NCBI RefSeq assembly: GCF_947036855.1
Contig: NZ_CAMQRY010000002.1
Location: 1-64,000, forward strand
Length of the DNA: 64,000 nucleotides
Source of the DNA: an uncultured Clostridium sp.
Lineage (GTDB): Bacteria; Bacillota; Clostridia; Clostridiales; Clostridiaceae
Direction: 5' to 3'
This document shows, in pieces, positions 26,585 to 35,319 of this stretch. The position numbers were made by a program, and so were the translations under genes. Every line of letters begins with the position of its first letter. Within the stretch, counting starts at the first letter, position 1. Below the pieces are notes generated by a model. That model did not search any database. It had not been told where the DNA came from and saw only the letters and a program-made list of their open reading frames with translations.

Positions 26585-27037
26585 ATGAAGTGTCCATATT
26601 GTCTTCATGAAGAAAGTAAAGTTGTAGATTCGAGGTCTGCAGATGATTATGCATCTATAAGAAGACGAAGAGAATGTTTAAAGTGTACGAAGCGATACAC
26701 TACATATGAAAAGGTTGAAGATATACCAATTCTTGTTGTCAAAAAAGATGCAACAAGAGAGGCTTTTGATAAGGATAAAATACTAGCAGGACTTATTAAA
26801 GCGTGCCAAAAAAGACCTGTTTCAAGAAAGCAAATAGAAGAAGTTTCAGAGAGTATTGAAAAAACTGTTAGTAATAAAATGCTTACTGAAATAAGTTCTG
26901 ATTATATAGGGGAATTAATAATGGAAAAACTTAAAGATATTGATGAAGTATCTTATGTTAGATTTGCCTCTGTATATAGACAATTTAAGGATATAAACAC
27001 ATTTATGGAAGAGATAAAGAGTTTAATGAAAGAATAG
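26585..27037 (+). CDS. nrdR: Transcriptional repressor NrdR
   Basis: A 150-residue regulator of ribonucleotide reductase genes. The N-terminal zinc ribbon uses C3, C6, C31 and C34 (MKCPYC and CLKC). An ATP-cone follows ([20 protein letters not shown]), which senses dATP/ATP. I chose ATG 26585 because essentially all family members begin M-[KR]-C-P-[FY]-C; a TTG at 26579 would add two residues. The terminator starts right after its stop. Confidence 0.95.
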   Translation: MKCPYCLHEESKVVDSRSADDYASIRRRRECLKCTKRYTTYEKVEDIPILVVKKDATREAFDKDKILAGLIKACQKRPVSRKQIEEVSESIEKTVSNKMLTEISSDYIGELIMEKLKDIDEVSYVRFASVYRQFKDINTFMEEIKSLMKE

Positions 27038-27076
27038 AGTAGAAGCATTCATATAATTTGGATGCTTCTACTTTAA
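27038..27076 (+). terminator. Intrinsic terminator after nrdR
   Basis: A 13-bp stem (27038-27050 with 27060-27072) adjoining the nrdR stop. The downstream T tract is broken into repeated TTTAA units. Confidence 0.75.
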
Positions 27077-27096
27077 TTTAATTTAATTTAATTTTA
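27073..27096 (+). repeat. TTTAA pentanucleotide tandem repeat
   Basis: About four and a half copies of TTTAA between the nrdR terminator and pgeF. A simple repeat with no assigned role; copy number could vary by slippage. Confidence 0.7.
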
Positions 27097-27115
27097 AAAA
27101 GGGTGGTAGGGTAAA

Positions 27116-27820
27116 GTGGAAAAGATAATAATACAAAGTATGGAATTTTTGAAAATAAAGGATAAGAATATAAATATATTATTTTCAACAGCAAAAAATA
27201 ATGTGTCATATAAACTTAAGGATATAAATACAATTAAGAATTTTGAAATGTTACAAGAAATATTTGATGTGAAAAAAGTAAACTATACAAATCAGGTTCA
27301 TGGGGATAACATAATAAACTTAGATTTTAATGAAAGTATAGATAAAGAAGCTGATGGTCTTATAATATCAAAGGCAAATGAAATTTCTGGTGTGTTTACA
27401 GCTGATTGTGTTCCAGTTATAATTTATGATCCTGATAAAGAGGTTATAGCTACAGTTCATAGTGGGTGGAAGGGAACTATTTTAGATATAAGTAGACAGG
27501 CAGTAAATATATTAAAAGAGAAATACAAATGTGAAAATATAAATGTAGTGATTGGACCAGCAGTTGGAATTTGTTGTTATGAGGTAAGTGAGGAATTAGT
27601 TCAGAGGTTTAATGAAAAATATGGGGAGAGTATTTCAAAAGGAAGAATGCTTGATTTAAAGAAAGTAATTAGGGTTCAATTAGCTGATATAGTAAATGTG
27701 GATAAGATAATTGATTTAGATATTTGTACAAATTGTAGTGAAGATATAGAATTTTACTCTTATAGAAAGAAAAAAGAAGAGGCAGGAAGATTATTTTCAT
27801 TTGCATTTATAGATAGTTAA
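27116..27820 (+). CDS. pgeF: Purine nucleoside phosphorylase/YfiH-family protein PgeF
   Basis: A 234-residue member of the YfiH/LACC1 (polyphenol oxidase-like) family. The metal site is H62 (QVHGDNI), C98 (TADCVPVI) and H115 (HSGWKGT). The B. subtilis and E. coli relatives act on purine nucleosides, and a role in peptidoglycan editing has been shown for E. coli YfiH. Start GTG 27116 behind GGGTGGTAGGG. It sits between nrdR and a histidine kinase. Confidence 0.88.
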   Translation: MEKIIIQSMEFLKIKDKNINILFSTAKNNVSYKLKDINTIKNFEMLQEIFDVKKVNYTNQVHGDNIINLDFNESIDKEADGLIISKANEISGVFTADCVPVIIYDPDKEVIATVHSGWKGTILDISRQAVNILKEKYKCENINVVIGPAVGICCYEVSEELVQRFNEKYGESISKGRMLDLKKVIRVQLADIVNVDKIIDLDICTNCSEDIEFYSYRKKKEEAGRLFSFAFIDS

Positions 27821-27866
27821 AAACATTTATATGTAAAGATATTTTAGATTTACAGGGGGTGTAAAT

Positions 27867-29591
27867 ATGAAGAAAAAAATATTAACTTCTACGATAATTG
27901 TGATAGTATTTTCACTTGTTATAATGACAAGTTTTTATATTGTAATTTCAAATTATAAGTATATTGATCATTCAAAAAAAATGTTAAAAGAATATAATGA
28001 AGTAATAACATATTTTTTAGAAAATAATTCAAGCGATAGAGGCAGTGATTTAAAAGAGCTTAAGAAGTTATCAGTAATACCCAAAAATATTGCATTAAGA
28101 ATAACTTATATGAGTAAAGATGGTGGTGTTTTATATGATTCATATAAAGATAATACAACTATGGATAATCACAAAAGCAGAGAAGAATTTATCCAAGCTC
28201 AAAAATATGGGAGTGGTGCATCTGTAAGGTTTAGTAAAACATTAAATGAAGAAACAATATATTATGCAACAAAACTTAGTGATGGCTCTGTTATACGAAC
28301 TTCAGAAGTTATAAATAGTAGTGTTTTACTTAAAAATACTGATATGAAATATTATTTAACAGCACTTGCTATATCACTGATACTTGGTAGTATTATAGCT
28401 ATTCGTATAACTAATAGCATAACCAAACCTATAAATGATTTGCAGTTTATAACTTCAAGGATAGCCTATGGTGATTTTCATAAAAGGGTTGAGATAAAAA
28501 CTAAGGATGAACTTGGAAGTCTTGGTGATTCATTTAACCATATGGCAGATACTTTAGAACTTACATTAAAAGAGCTTATTAGTAACCAAAGTAGACTTAC
28601 AGCGATTTTAAAAAGTATGGGGAGTGGAGTTATAGCAATTGATAAATATCATAAAGTAATAATGGTAAATCCTTATGTAAGGAAATTATTTAGCATAGTT
28701 ATATCAGAAGATCAAATTAAAGGCATGAAAATTGAAGATATTGTAGCTGATAAGAATTTTATTGAAAGAATTTTAAATAAGGAAGATAATGTAGATATTA
28801 AACTTGATATGTATGGTGGTAAGCACATTAGAATTAGGACATCAGAACTTTTAGAGGGGGATGATGAAATGGGGATAGTTATAGTTATAGAAGATATAAC
28901 AGATTATAAAACTCTTGAGAATATGAGAAGTGAGTTTGTAGCTAATGTATCTCATGAACTTAAAACACCAGTAACATCAATTAAGGGCTTTGCTGAAACA
29001 CTTAAATATGTTGATGATACTGAAACTAGAAATAGATTCCTTGGGATTATAGAGGAAGAATCAGATAGGCTTACAAGACTTATTCAGGATATTCTAGCTC
29101 TTTATGACATAGAAAAGCAAGAGAACATAACAAAAGAGTTCTTTGATATAAATGAAATAACTAGCAGTGTAAAATTACTTACTATAAAAAATGCTAGAAG
29201 TCGTAATGTAAAATTAAATGTAGATGGTGAAATTAAAGAGCTGTTTTATGGTGATAAAGATAAATTTAAACAAATGGTATTAAATCTTGTTGATAATGCT
29301 ATAAAATATTCGGGAGAAAATTCAAGTGTTAAATTAAAAATATATGAGGATTTAGATATGGTATATATTGATGTTGAAGATGATGGTGTGGGAATTAGTA
29401 AGGAACATTTAGATAGAATATTTGAAAGGTTTTATAGGGTTGATAAAGCAAGGTCTAGAGAAAAAGGTGGGACTGGACTTGGGCTTGCTATAGTTAAACA
29501 TATAGTGAATAGTTTTAATGGTTATATAAATGTAGAAAGTGAAATTTCAAAGGGAACTAAATTTAAAATTTCATTACCAAAAAATATATAA
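27867..29591 (+). CDS. PhoR/WalK-type sensor histidine kinase without adjacent regulator
   Basis: A 574-residue membrane kinase. TM1 is at about residues 5-28, an extracellular sensor at 29-160, TM2 at about 162-180, HAMP at 180-235 (NSITKPINDLQFI), PAS at 245-345 (SGVIAIDKYHKVIMVNP), HisKA with H363 in VSHELKTPVTSIKGF, and HATPase with NLVDNAIKYS, DDGVGI and GGTGLGLAI. The layout fits PhoR. No response regulator gene lies on either side: pgeF ends 46 bp before, and der follows. Confidence 0.93.
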   Translation: MKKKILTSTIIVIVFSLVIMTSFYIVISNYKYIDHSKKMLKEYNEVITYFLENNSSDRGSDLKELKKLSVIPKNIALRITYMSKDGGVLYDSYKDNTTMDNHKSREEFIQAQKYGSGASVRFSKTLNEETIYYATKLSDGSVIRTSEVINSSVLLKNTDMKYYLTALAISLILGSIIAIRITNSITKPINDLQFITSRIAYGDFHKRVEIKTKDELGSLGDSFNHMADTLELTLKELISNQSRLTAILKSMGSGVIAIDKYHKVIMVNPYVRKLFSIVISEDQIKGMKIEDIVADKNFIERILNKEDNVDIKLDMYGGKHIRIRTSELLEGDDEMGIVIVIEDITDYKTLENMRSEFVANVSHELKTPVTSIKGFAETLKYVDDTETRNRFLGIIEEESDRLTRLIQDILALYDIEKQENITKEFFDINEITSSVKLLTIKNARSRNVKLNVDGEIKELFYGDKDKFKQMVLNLVDNAIKYSGENSSVKLKIYEDLDMVYIDVEDDGVGISKEHLDRIFERFYRVDKARSREKGGTGLGLAIVKHIVNSFNGYINVESEISKGTKFKISLPKNI

Positions 29592-29604
29592 TTTAAAGAT
29601 TGTG

Positions 29605-29634
29605 AAAGTTAGGTGTAAAAGCCTAGCTTTTTTT
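29605..29634 (+). terminator. Intrinsic terminator after the histidine kinase
   Basis: Stem AAAGTTAGG/CCTAGCTTT with an 8-nt loop and a T run. Confidence 0.85.
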
Positions 29635-29673
29635 ATTTAAGTATTAATAGTAAATAATTTTAAAATTAATCTA

Positions 29674-29697
29674 AAATACCTCAATAGTACGGTATTT
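29674..29697 (+). other. Small inverted repeat before the der promoter
   Basis: AAATACC/GGTATTT with a 10-nt loop, just upstream of the -35 at 29700. It could be a binding site or a second weak terminator; no evidence decides. Confidence 0.4.
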
Positions 29698-29699
29698 AG

Positions 29700-29728
29700 T
29701 TGACTAGAATATAGAATTAATGTAATAT
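29700..29728 (+). promoter_or_regulatory. Promoter candidate for der
   Basis: TTGACT, 17-bp spacer, TAATAT, with TG two bases before the -10. It would give a leader of roughly 118 nt. Confidence 0.6.
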
Positions 29729-29762
29729 AACATAATGATAACAAAATATGATTATGTTTTTT
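29729..29762 (+). other. Terminator-like AT hairpin in the der leader
   Basis: AACATAAT/ATTATGTT with a 14-nt loop followed by more T. The stem has a single G-C pair, so it is weak. It lies after the promoter candidate and overlaps the expected start site region. Confidence 0.3.
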
Positions 29763-29852
29763 AATAGATTTAAATTTACATAAATTCACATAACTGTTTA
29801 AGTTATAACAAGAGATTAAAAGGTAATAAAATACCATAAGGAGGCGTAAGTA

Positions 29853-31169
29853 ATGGGAAAACCAATAGTTGCGATTGTAGGAAGACCGAATGTAGGGAAA
29901 TCTACTGTATTTAATAAAATAGCAGGTAAAAGAATATCTATCGTTGAAGATACTCCAGGAGTAACAAGAGATAGAGTTTATGCAGAAGCAGAATGGATAG
30001 CAAAACCATTCACAATGATTGATACAGGAGGTATAGAACCTCATAATAATGACTATATTGTTAAACAAATGAGAAGACAGGCACAGCTTGCAATGGAAAT
30101 GGCTGATGTTATATTATTCATTGTTGACGGTAAAGAAGGAGTAACTCCAGCTGATAATGAAGTTGCTGGGATGCTTAGAAAAAGTAAGAAACCAGTAGTT
30201 CTTGCAGTAAATAAAATAGATAACTTAAAAGATGAAGATAATATGTATGAGTTTTATAGCTTAGGAATAGGTGAGCCTATAACTATTTCAGCAGCTCAAG
30301 GTAAAGGTCTTGGAGATATGCTTGATGATGTTGTTTCACACTTTGCACAAGTTGAAGAGGATGCATTTGATGAAGAGGTTGTTAATATAGCGCTTATAGG
30401 AAAGCCTAACGTTGGAAAATCATCACTAGTTAATAAACTTCTTGGTGAGGAAAGAGTAATTGTAAGTAATATTCCAGGTACAACTAGAGATTCTATCGAT
30501 AGTTACATAGAGACAGAAAATGGGAAGTTCAATATAATTGATACTGCCGGACTTAGAAGAAGAAGTAAAATTAAAGAAGAAATTGAGAGATATTCAGTTG
30601 TTAGAACTTATGCTGCTATTGAAAGAGCTGATGTTTGTGTACTTATGATAGATGCACAAGAAGGTGTAACAGAGCAAGATGAGAGAATAATAGGATATGC
30701 TCACGAAATGCATAAAGCTATTTTTGTAATAGTTAATAAGTGGGATCTTATAGAAAAAGATGAGAAAACAATGAAGAATTATGAGTTAGATTTAAAAACT
30801 AACCTTAAGTTCTTAGCATACGCACCATTCTTATTTATATCAGCATTAACAGGGCAAAGAGTTCATAAGGTTTTAACTCTTGCACAAACTTGTTATTCTA
30901 ACTACACAAAGAGAGTTGGAACAGGAATACTTAATGAAGTTATCAATAGAGCGGTACTTATAAAAGAACCACCAGTTGTTGGAATCAAAAGATTAAAAAT
31001 CTACTATGCAACTCAAGTTGCTATAAAAGCACCTACATTTGTATTCTTTATAAATGATTATAGTGCATTACACTTCTCATATGCTAGATACTTAGAAAAT
31101 CAAATAAGAGATGCTTTTGGTTTTGCTGGTACAGGTATCAAGATAGAATACAGAAATAAAAAGGAGTAG
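29853..31169 (+). CDS. der: Ribosome assembly GTPase Der (EngA)
   Basis: A 438-residue protein with two tandem GTPase domains and a C-terminal KH-like domain, needed for 50S maturation. The P-loops are GRPNVGKST (near residue 8) and GKPNVGKSS (near residue 183). G3 motifs are DTGGI and DTAGLR; G4 motifs are NKID and NKWD. SD AAGGAGG. It is followed 6 bp later by gpsA. plsY, often found between der and gpsA in Clostridium, is not here. Confidence 0.97.
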   Translation: MGKPIVAIVGRPNVGKSTVFNKIAGKRISIVEDTPGVTRDRVYAEAEWIAKPFTMIDTGGIEPHNNDYIVKQMRRQAQLAMEMADVILFIVDGKEGVTPADNEVAGMLRKSKKPVVLAVNKIDNLKDEDNMYEFYSLGIGEPITISAAQGKGLGDMLDDVVSHFAQVEEDAFDEEVVNIALIGKPNVGKSSLVNKLLGEERVIVSNIPGTTRDSIDSYIETENGKFNIIDTAGLRRRSKIKEEIERYSVVRTYAAIERADVCVLMIDAQEGVTEQDERIIGYAHEMHKAIFVIVNKWDLIEKDEKTMKNYELDLKTNLKFLAYAPFLFISALTGQRVHKVLTLAQTCYSNYTKRVGTGILNEVINRAVLIKEPPVVGIKRLKIYYATQVAIKAPTFVFFINDYSALHFSYARYLENQIRDAFGFAGTGIKIEYRNKKE

Positions 31170-31175
31170 ATATTT

Positions 31176-32165
31176 ATGAATAAAACTACCTTTATAGGAG
31201 CAGGAAGCTTTGGAACATCACTTGCAATATTACTTGGTAATAAGAATATTACAGTATCTTTATGGGATAGAGATATAGATGTTGTTAATGAAATAAATAA
31301 CAAAAGAACAAATGAGAAATATATAAAAGATTTAAAAATACCTGAAAAAGTTACAGCCTATAATAATATAGATGAAGCTTTAAAGGATAGTAAATTTATA
31401 GTTCTTGCAGTTCCATCTCATGTAATAAGATTAGTAGCTAGAAGCCTTAAGGGCAAGATAGAGCAAGATGCTATAATAATAAATATAGCAAAAGGTATAG
31501 AAGAAGGAACAAATAAAAGATTATCAGAGATAATTGAAGATGAACTTTCTGGGCACAATGTGGTAGTTTTATCAGGTCCTAGTCATGCAGAGGAAGTTGC
31601 ACAGTCAATTCCTACAACTTTAGTTGCAAGCTCTAGAGATATGGTGAGTGCAGAAAAAGTACAGGATCTGTTCATGGATAAAAACTTTAGAATATATACT
31701 AATGATGATGTCATTGGTGTTGAAATAGGTGGAGCTGTTAAAAATATTATAGCTCTTGCAGCTGGTATAAGTGATGGAATAGGATATGGAGACAATTCTA
31801 AGGCAGCACTTATGACTAGGGGGATGTATGAGATAACTAAAGTAGGAATGGCACTTGGTGGTAAAGCTGAGACTTTTTATGGGTTAACTGGTATGGGAGA
31901 TTTAATAGTAACCTGTACTAGTATGCATTCAAGAAATAGAAGAGCTGGTATATTAATAGGTCAAGGTAAAACTTTAGATGAAGCAGTTGAAGAAGTTGGA
32001 ATGGTTGTAGAGGGTGTTAAAGCCTGTAGAGCTTTCCATGAACTTCAAAAAACTGTTGATGTATCTATGCCTATAACAGAGCTTTTATATGAAATTTTAT
32101 TTGGTGGAGTTCCAGCAAAAGATGCTGTTAATCACCTAATGGAAAGAGATAAAAAAAGCGAATAA
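31176..32165 (+). CDS. gpsA: NAD(P)-dependent glycerol-3-phosphate dehydrogenase
   Basis: A 329-residue cytosolic enzyme reducing dihydroxyacetone phosphate to sn-glycerol 3-phosphate for phospholipid synthesis. The Rossmann motif is [15 protein letters not shown]. The active-site region includes [16 protein letters not shown] (catalytic Lys) and [10 protein letters not shown]. Co-transcribed with der and ended by a strong terminator before spoIVA. Confidence 0.97.
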   Translation: MNKTTFIGAGSFGTSLAILLGNKNITVSLWDRDIDVVNEINNKRTNEKYIKDLKIPEKVTAYNNIDEALKDSKFIVLAVPSHVIRLVARSLKGKIEQDAIIINIAKGIEEGTNKRLSEIIEDELSGHNVVVLSGPSHAEEVAQSIPTTLVASSRDMVSAEKVQDLFMDKNFRIYTNDDVIGVEIGGAVKNIIALAAGISDGIGYGDNSKAALMTRGMYEITKVGMALGGKAETFYGLTGMGDLIVTCTSMHSRNRRAGILIGQGKTLDEAVEEVGMVVEGVKACRAFHELQKTVDVSMPITELLYEILFGGVPAKDAVNHLMERDKKSE

Positions 32166-32174
32166 TATTTAGTA

Positions 32175-32208
32175 TAAGACTACTTTTTTTAGTAGTCTTA
32201 TTTTTTTT
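32175..32208 (+). terminator. Intrinsic terminator after gpsA
   Basis: Perfect 10-bp stem TAAGACTACT/AGTAGTCTTA around six T, followed by eight T. Confidence 0.92.
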
Positions 32209-32283
32209 ATAAAAAATAGTATACTTTTGGGGATTTTATAATATATATATATTGATAATACTTTAATATAGGAGGATATATAG

Positions 32284-33765
32284 TTGGAAGGATTTAACAT
32301 ATATAAAGATATAGCTGAAAGAACTCAAGGTGATATATATGTAGGTGTTGTAGGACCTGTTAGAACTGGTAAATCAACATTTATAAAAAGATTTATGGAT
32401 CTTATGGTATTACCAAATGTAGAGAATGCGTATAAAAAAGAAAGATTAAAAGATGAGTTACCACAAAGTGGCTCAGGAAAAACTATCCACACAACAGAAC
32501 CTAAATTTATACCAAGCGAAGGTGCAGTAGAAATAAATTTAGAGGACGGTATAAAATTTAATGTAAGAATGGTGGACTGTGTTGGGTACATAGTCAAAGA
32601 AGCTCTAGGGTACTTAGAAGATGGAGAGTCAAAAATGGTAACAACATCATGGTATGATGATGAAATTCCATTTGAGGATGCAGCAGAGCTTGGGACAAGA
32701 AAAGTAATAACAGATCATTCTACAATAGGAATAATGGTTACAACAGATGGAAGTATCACAGGAATCGCAAGAGAAGATTACATTGATGCAGAGGAAAGAG
32801 TTATAAATGAGTTAAAACTTATAAATAAGCCATTTATAATTGTACTTAATTCTATAAAACCAAATGCAGAAGAAACTAAAGTGTTAAAAGTACAAATGGA
32901 AGAAGAATATAATGTTCCAGTACAGATAATGAATATAGCAAAGATGGATGCTGATAATGTAAATACTATATTTACAAAAGTGTTAAAAGAATTTAATGTA
33001 AAAGAAATAAATATTGATATGCCGGAGTGGATCGAAAAATTAGACCCAGGTCACTGGCTTAAAAGCAATTTTATGAATGTTGTTAAAGATATGTGTAAGA
33101 ATATCTTTAAGGTAAGAGATATAAGTGAATGTCTTGGAAGATATAGTGATGAAGAATTCCTTGGAGTTGCTGAGATTTGTGAAATGAACCTTGGAAATGG
33201 TGAGGCAAGACTTACTATGAATCCACAAAAAGGAATATTCTATAAAATAATAAGTGAAATTTGTGAAAATGAATTAAAAGATGAAAGTGATCTTATAGCA
33301 TTAGTTGAAAATCTTCATGTATCAAAGGTTGAATATGATAAAGTATGTGAAGCTATAAATGATGTTAAAGAGAATGGATATGGTTTAGTTACTCCACAAC
33401 TTTCAGAAATAAAATTTGAAAAGCCAGATATGGATAAGCAAGGTTCAGGTTATGCAATAAAACTTAAAGCTAGTGCACCAAGTATCCATATGTTTAAGGC
33501 TAATGTTGAAACAGAAATTACACCTATAATGGGTAAAGAAAAAGAAACACAGGATTTATTTAAGACACTTCTTGAAGAGTTTGAAAATGATCCAGAAAAA
33601 TTATGGCAGAGTAATGTTTTTGGAAAATCATTAGAAACACTTGTTAGAGATGGACTTCAAAATAAATTACAACAAGTTCCAGAAGCAACACAAGCAAAAA
33701 TGAGAAAAGCACTTCAAAAAATTATAAATGAAGGTGATGGAAACTTAATCTGCTTTATATACTAA
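32284..33765 (+). CDS. spoIVA: Spore coat morphogenetic ATPase SpoIVA
   Basis: A 493-residue protein, the basement layer of the spore coat. It polymerises on the outer forespore membrane using ATP. Walker A is GPVRTGKST (residues 24-32), and the middle and C-terminal regions match the family through its C-terminal GDGNLICFIY, which contacts SpoVM. TTG start behind TAGGAGG. SpoVM, its membrane anchor, is encoded at 51423. Sigma E control is expected, but I could not find a convincing promoter motif. Confidence 0.97.
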   Translation: MEGFNIYKDIAERTQGDIYVGVVGPVRTGKSTFIKRFMDLMVLPNVENAYKKERLKDELPQSGSGKTIHTTEPKFIPSEGAVEINLEDGIKFNVRMVDCVGYIVKEALGYLEDGESKMVTTSWYDDEIPFEDAAELGTRKVITDHSTIGIMVTTDGSITGIAREDYIDAEERVINELKLINKPFIIVLNSIKPNAEETKVLKVQMEEEYNVPVQIMNIAKMDADNVNTIFTKVLKEFNVKEINIDMPEWIEKLDPGHWLKSNFMNVVKDMCKNIFKVRDISECLGRYSDEEFLGVAEICEMNLGNGEARLTMNPQKGIFYKIISEICENELKDESDLIALVENLHVSKVEYDKVCEAINDVKENGYGLVTPQLSEIKFEKPDMDKQGSGYAIKLKASAPSIHMFKANVETEITPIMGKEKETQDLFKTLLEEFENDPEKLWQSNVFGKSLETLVRDGLQNKLQQVPEATQAKMRKALQKIINEGDGNLICFIY

Positions 33766-33780
33766 AATAAAATTAAAAAG

Positions 33781-33814
33781 AAATAGCGTTGGATGTAAAT
33801 TCAACGCTATTTTA
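33781..33814 (+). terminator. Intrinsic terminator after spoIVA
   Basis: An 11-bp stem AAATAGCGTTG/CAACGCTATTT with a T-rich end (TTTTAAT). Confidence 0.8.
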
Positions 33815-33836
33815 ATATATTTAGGATGTGATAAGT

Positions 33837-34046
33837 ATGCTAATAATTGATACGATAGTTAGAGAGTGTGAAATACTTGGATCGGCACTTGGATTTGGTG
33901 CTTTTGAAGGTGGAGTAATATATTTTTCACTATTAAGTGTTATTATTTTGAAGATTGTTGGGGCTATAAAGTCAACATTTGATGAAAAAAAGAAGAATAA
34001 AAGTAAATCAGATGATTTAAGTTTTAAAATTAAAGTTATAAAATAA
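33837..34046 (+). CDS. Uncharacterised small membrane protein
   Basis: A 69-residue protein I do not recognise. ATG 33837 lies 8 nt after AGGATG and is preferred over GTG 33828, which overlaps that SD. The N-terminal part (MLIIDTIVRECEILGSALGFGA) is mildly hydrophobic, one clear transmembrane helix follows (GGVIYFSLLSVIILKIVGAI), and the C-terminal 28 residues are very basic and polar (KKKNKSKSDD). The basic tail should stay in the cytoplasm. It is bracketed by the spoIVA terminator and its own terminator, so it is a separate unit. Confidence 0.65.
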   Translation: MLIIDTIVRECEILGSALGFGAFEGGVIYFSLLSVIILKIVGAIKSTFDEKKKNKSKSDDLSFKIKVIK

Positions 34047-34056
34047 TGAGTGATAG

Positions 34057-34090
34057 AAGATTACATCGTATTAGGTGTAGTCTTTTATTT
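34057..34090 (+). terminator. Intrinsic terminator after the small membrane protein gene
   Basis: An 11-bp stem (34057-34067 with 34074-34084) around GTATTA, then TTATTTT. Confidence 0.75.
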
Positions 34091-34186
34091 TGATATTAGA
34101 AGAATAGAAAAAAGTCGAAATATAAAGTATAATCTGAATATACATAAAATAATTAATTTTATAGTTTAAATATTCGGAGGTAAGAT

Positions 34187-35167
34187 ATGAAGAAGATAGC
34201 GATAATTTTTAATGGTGGAACAATTTCTATGACGGTTGATGAAAATATACAAGCAGCAGTACCTAATTTAACAGGGGAAGAGATTATGGCAAAAGTTACA
34301 GGGATAGAGCGATTTGCAAAAATAGAATCACATAATTTCTCTTCATTACCAAGCCCTCATATGACAGTAGAATTTATGCTTGAACTTGGAAAAAAAGTTG
34401 AGGAGCTTACAAATAGAGATGATATAGATGGTGTTGTTGTAACACATGGAACAGATACATTAGAAGAAACATCATTTTTAGTAGATTTAATGTTAAATAC
34501 TAAAAAGCCAGTTATTTTTACAGGAGCTATGAGAAGTAGTTCAGAACTTGGGTATGATGGGCCTGCTAATTTAGCTGCATCTATATGTACTGCTGTATCA
34601 GAAGAAGCTTGGGGTAGAGGAGTACTTATTTGTTTTAATGGAGAATTAAATAGTGCAAAGGAGGTTACAAAAGCTAATTCTATGGCACTTAATGCATTTA
34701 GAACACCTAATTTTGGTCCAATAGGTATAGTTGATAATAATAGTGTTTTATTTTATAGAAAGGTTAAAGATAACGAATTTATAGATGTAGATGAAATAAA
34801 CGAAAAGGTTGCGATAATAAAGTGTTGTGCTAGTGCTGATAGTGATTTTATTAATTTTGCAATTGATACAGGGTATAAAGGGATAGTTATAGAAGGACTT
34901 GGAAGAGGGAATGTTCCACCTACTATGGTTGAGGGGATACAAAGAGCAATAAATGAAAATATTCCTGTAATATTAACATCAAGATGCTTTGAGGGTAGAG
35001 TATTTGGTTCATATGGATATGATGGTGGTGGACAACAACTTAAAAATATGGGAGTAATATTTGGTGAGTCAATGCCAAGTCAAAAAGCAAGAATTAAACT
35101 TATATTAATGCTTAGTGCAGGGAAAACATTAAAAGAGATAGAAACTAGCTTTGAAAAAAGATACTAA
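34187..35167 (+). CDS. L-asparaginase, cytosolic type
   Basis: A 326-residue enzyme hydrolysing L-asparagine to aspartate and ammonia. The first catalytic Thr lies in FNGGTISM and the second in VVTHGTDTLEET. A conserved serine/lysine segment is GAMRSSSELGYDGPANL. No signal peptide is present, so it is AnsA-like and cytosolic. It is a single-gene unit. SD TCGGAGG. Confidence 0.93.
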   Translation: MKKIAIIFNGGTISMTVDENIQAAVPNLTGEEIMAKVTGIERFAKIESHNFSSLPSPHMTVEFMLELGKKVEELTNRDDIDGVVVTHGTDTLEETSFLVDLMLNTKKPVIFTGAMRSSSELGYDGPANLAASICTAVSEEAWGRGVLICFNGELNSAKEVTKANSMALNAFRTPNFGPIGIVDNNSVLFYRKVKDNEFIDVDEINEKVAIIKCCASADSDFINFAIDTGYKGIVIEGLGRGNVPPTMVEGIQRAINENIPVILTSRCFEGRVFGSYGYDGGGQQLKNMGVIFGESMPSQKARIKLILMLSAGKTLKEIETSFEKRY

Positions 35168-35319
35168 CAGATTAAATAGTTAATAAAGTGTAAAAACATT
35201 CGTGTTTATATAGACTTTAGGTATTTAGATAGGTATAATTATATTTATAGAAAGTTGAATGAGGATAAAATTTATATAAATACGAATAATTATTACTATT
35301 AAATATTTAGGGGGACAAT

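Noticed and set aside
34113..34119. 0A-box-like AGTCGAA upstream of the asparaginase gene
   Set aside because: One isolated heptamer with one mismatch is expected by chance, and no sporulation link is known for this gene.
35168..35319. Possible purine riboswitch or PurR site before the purine permease
   Set aside because: The conserved riboswitch core is absent. AAACA-TTCG-TGTTT and a distant ACGAATAA are only loosely PurR-like and about 85 bp apart.
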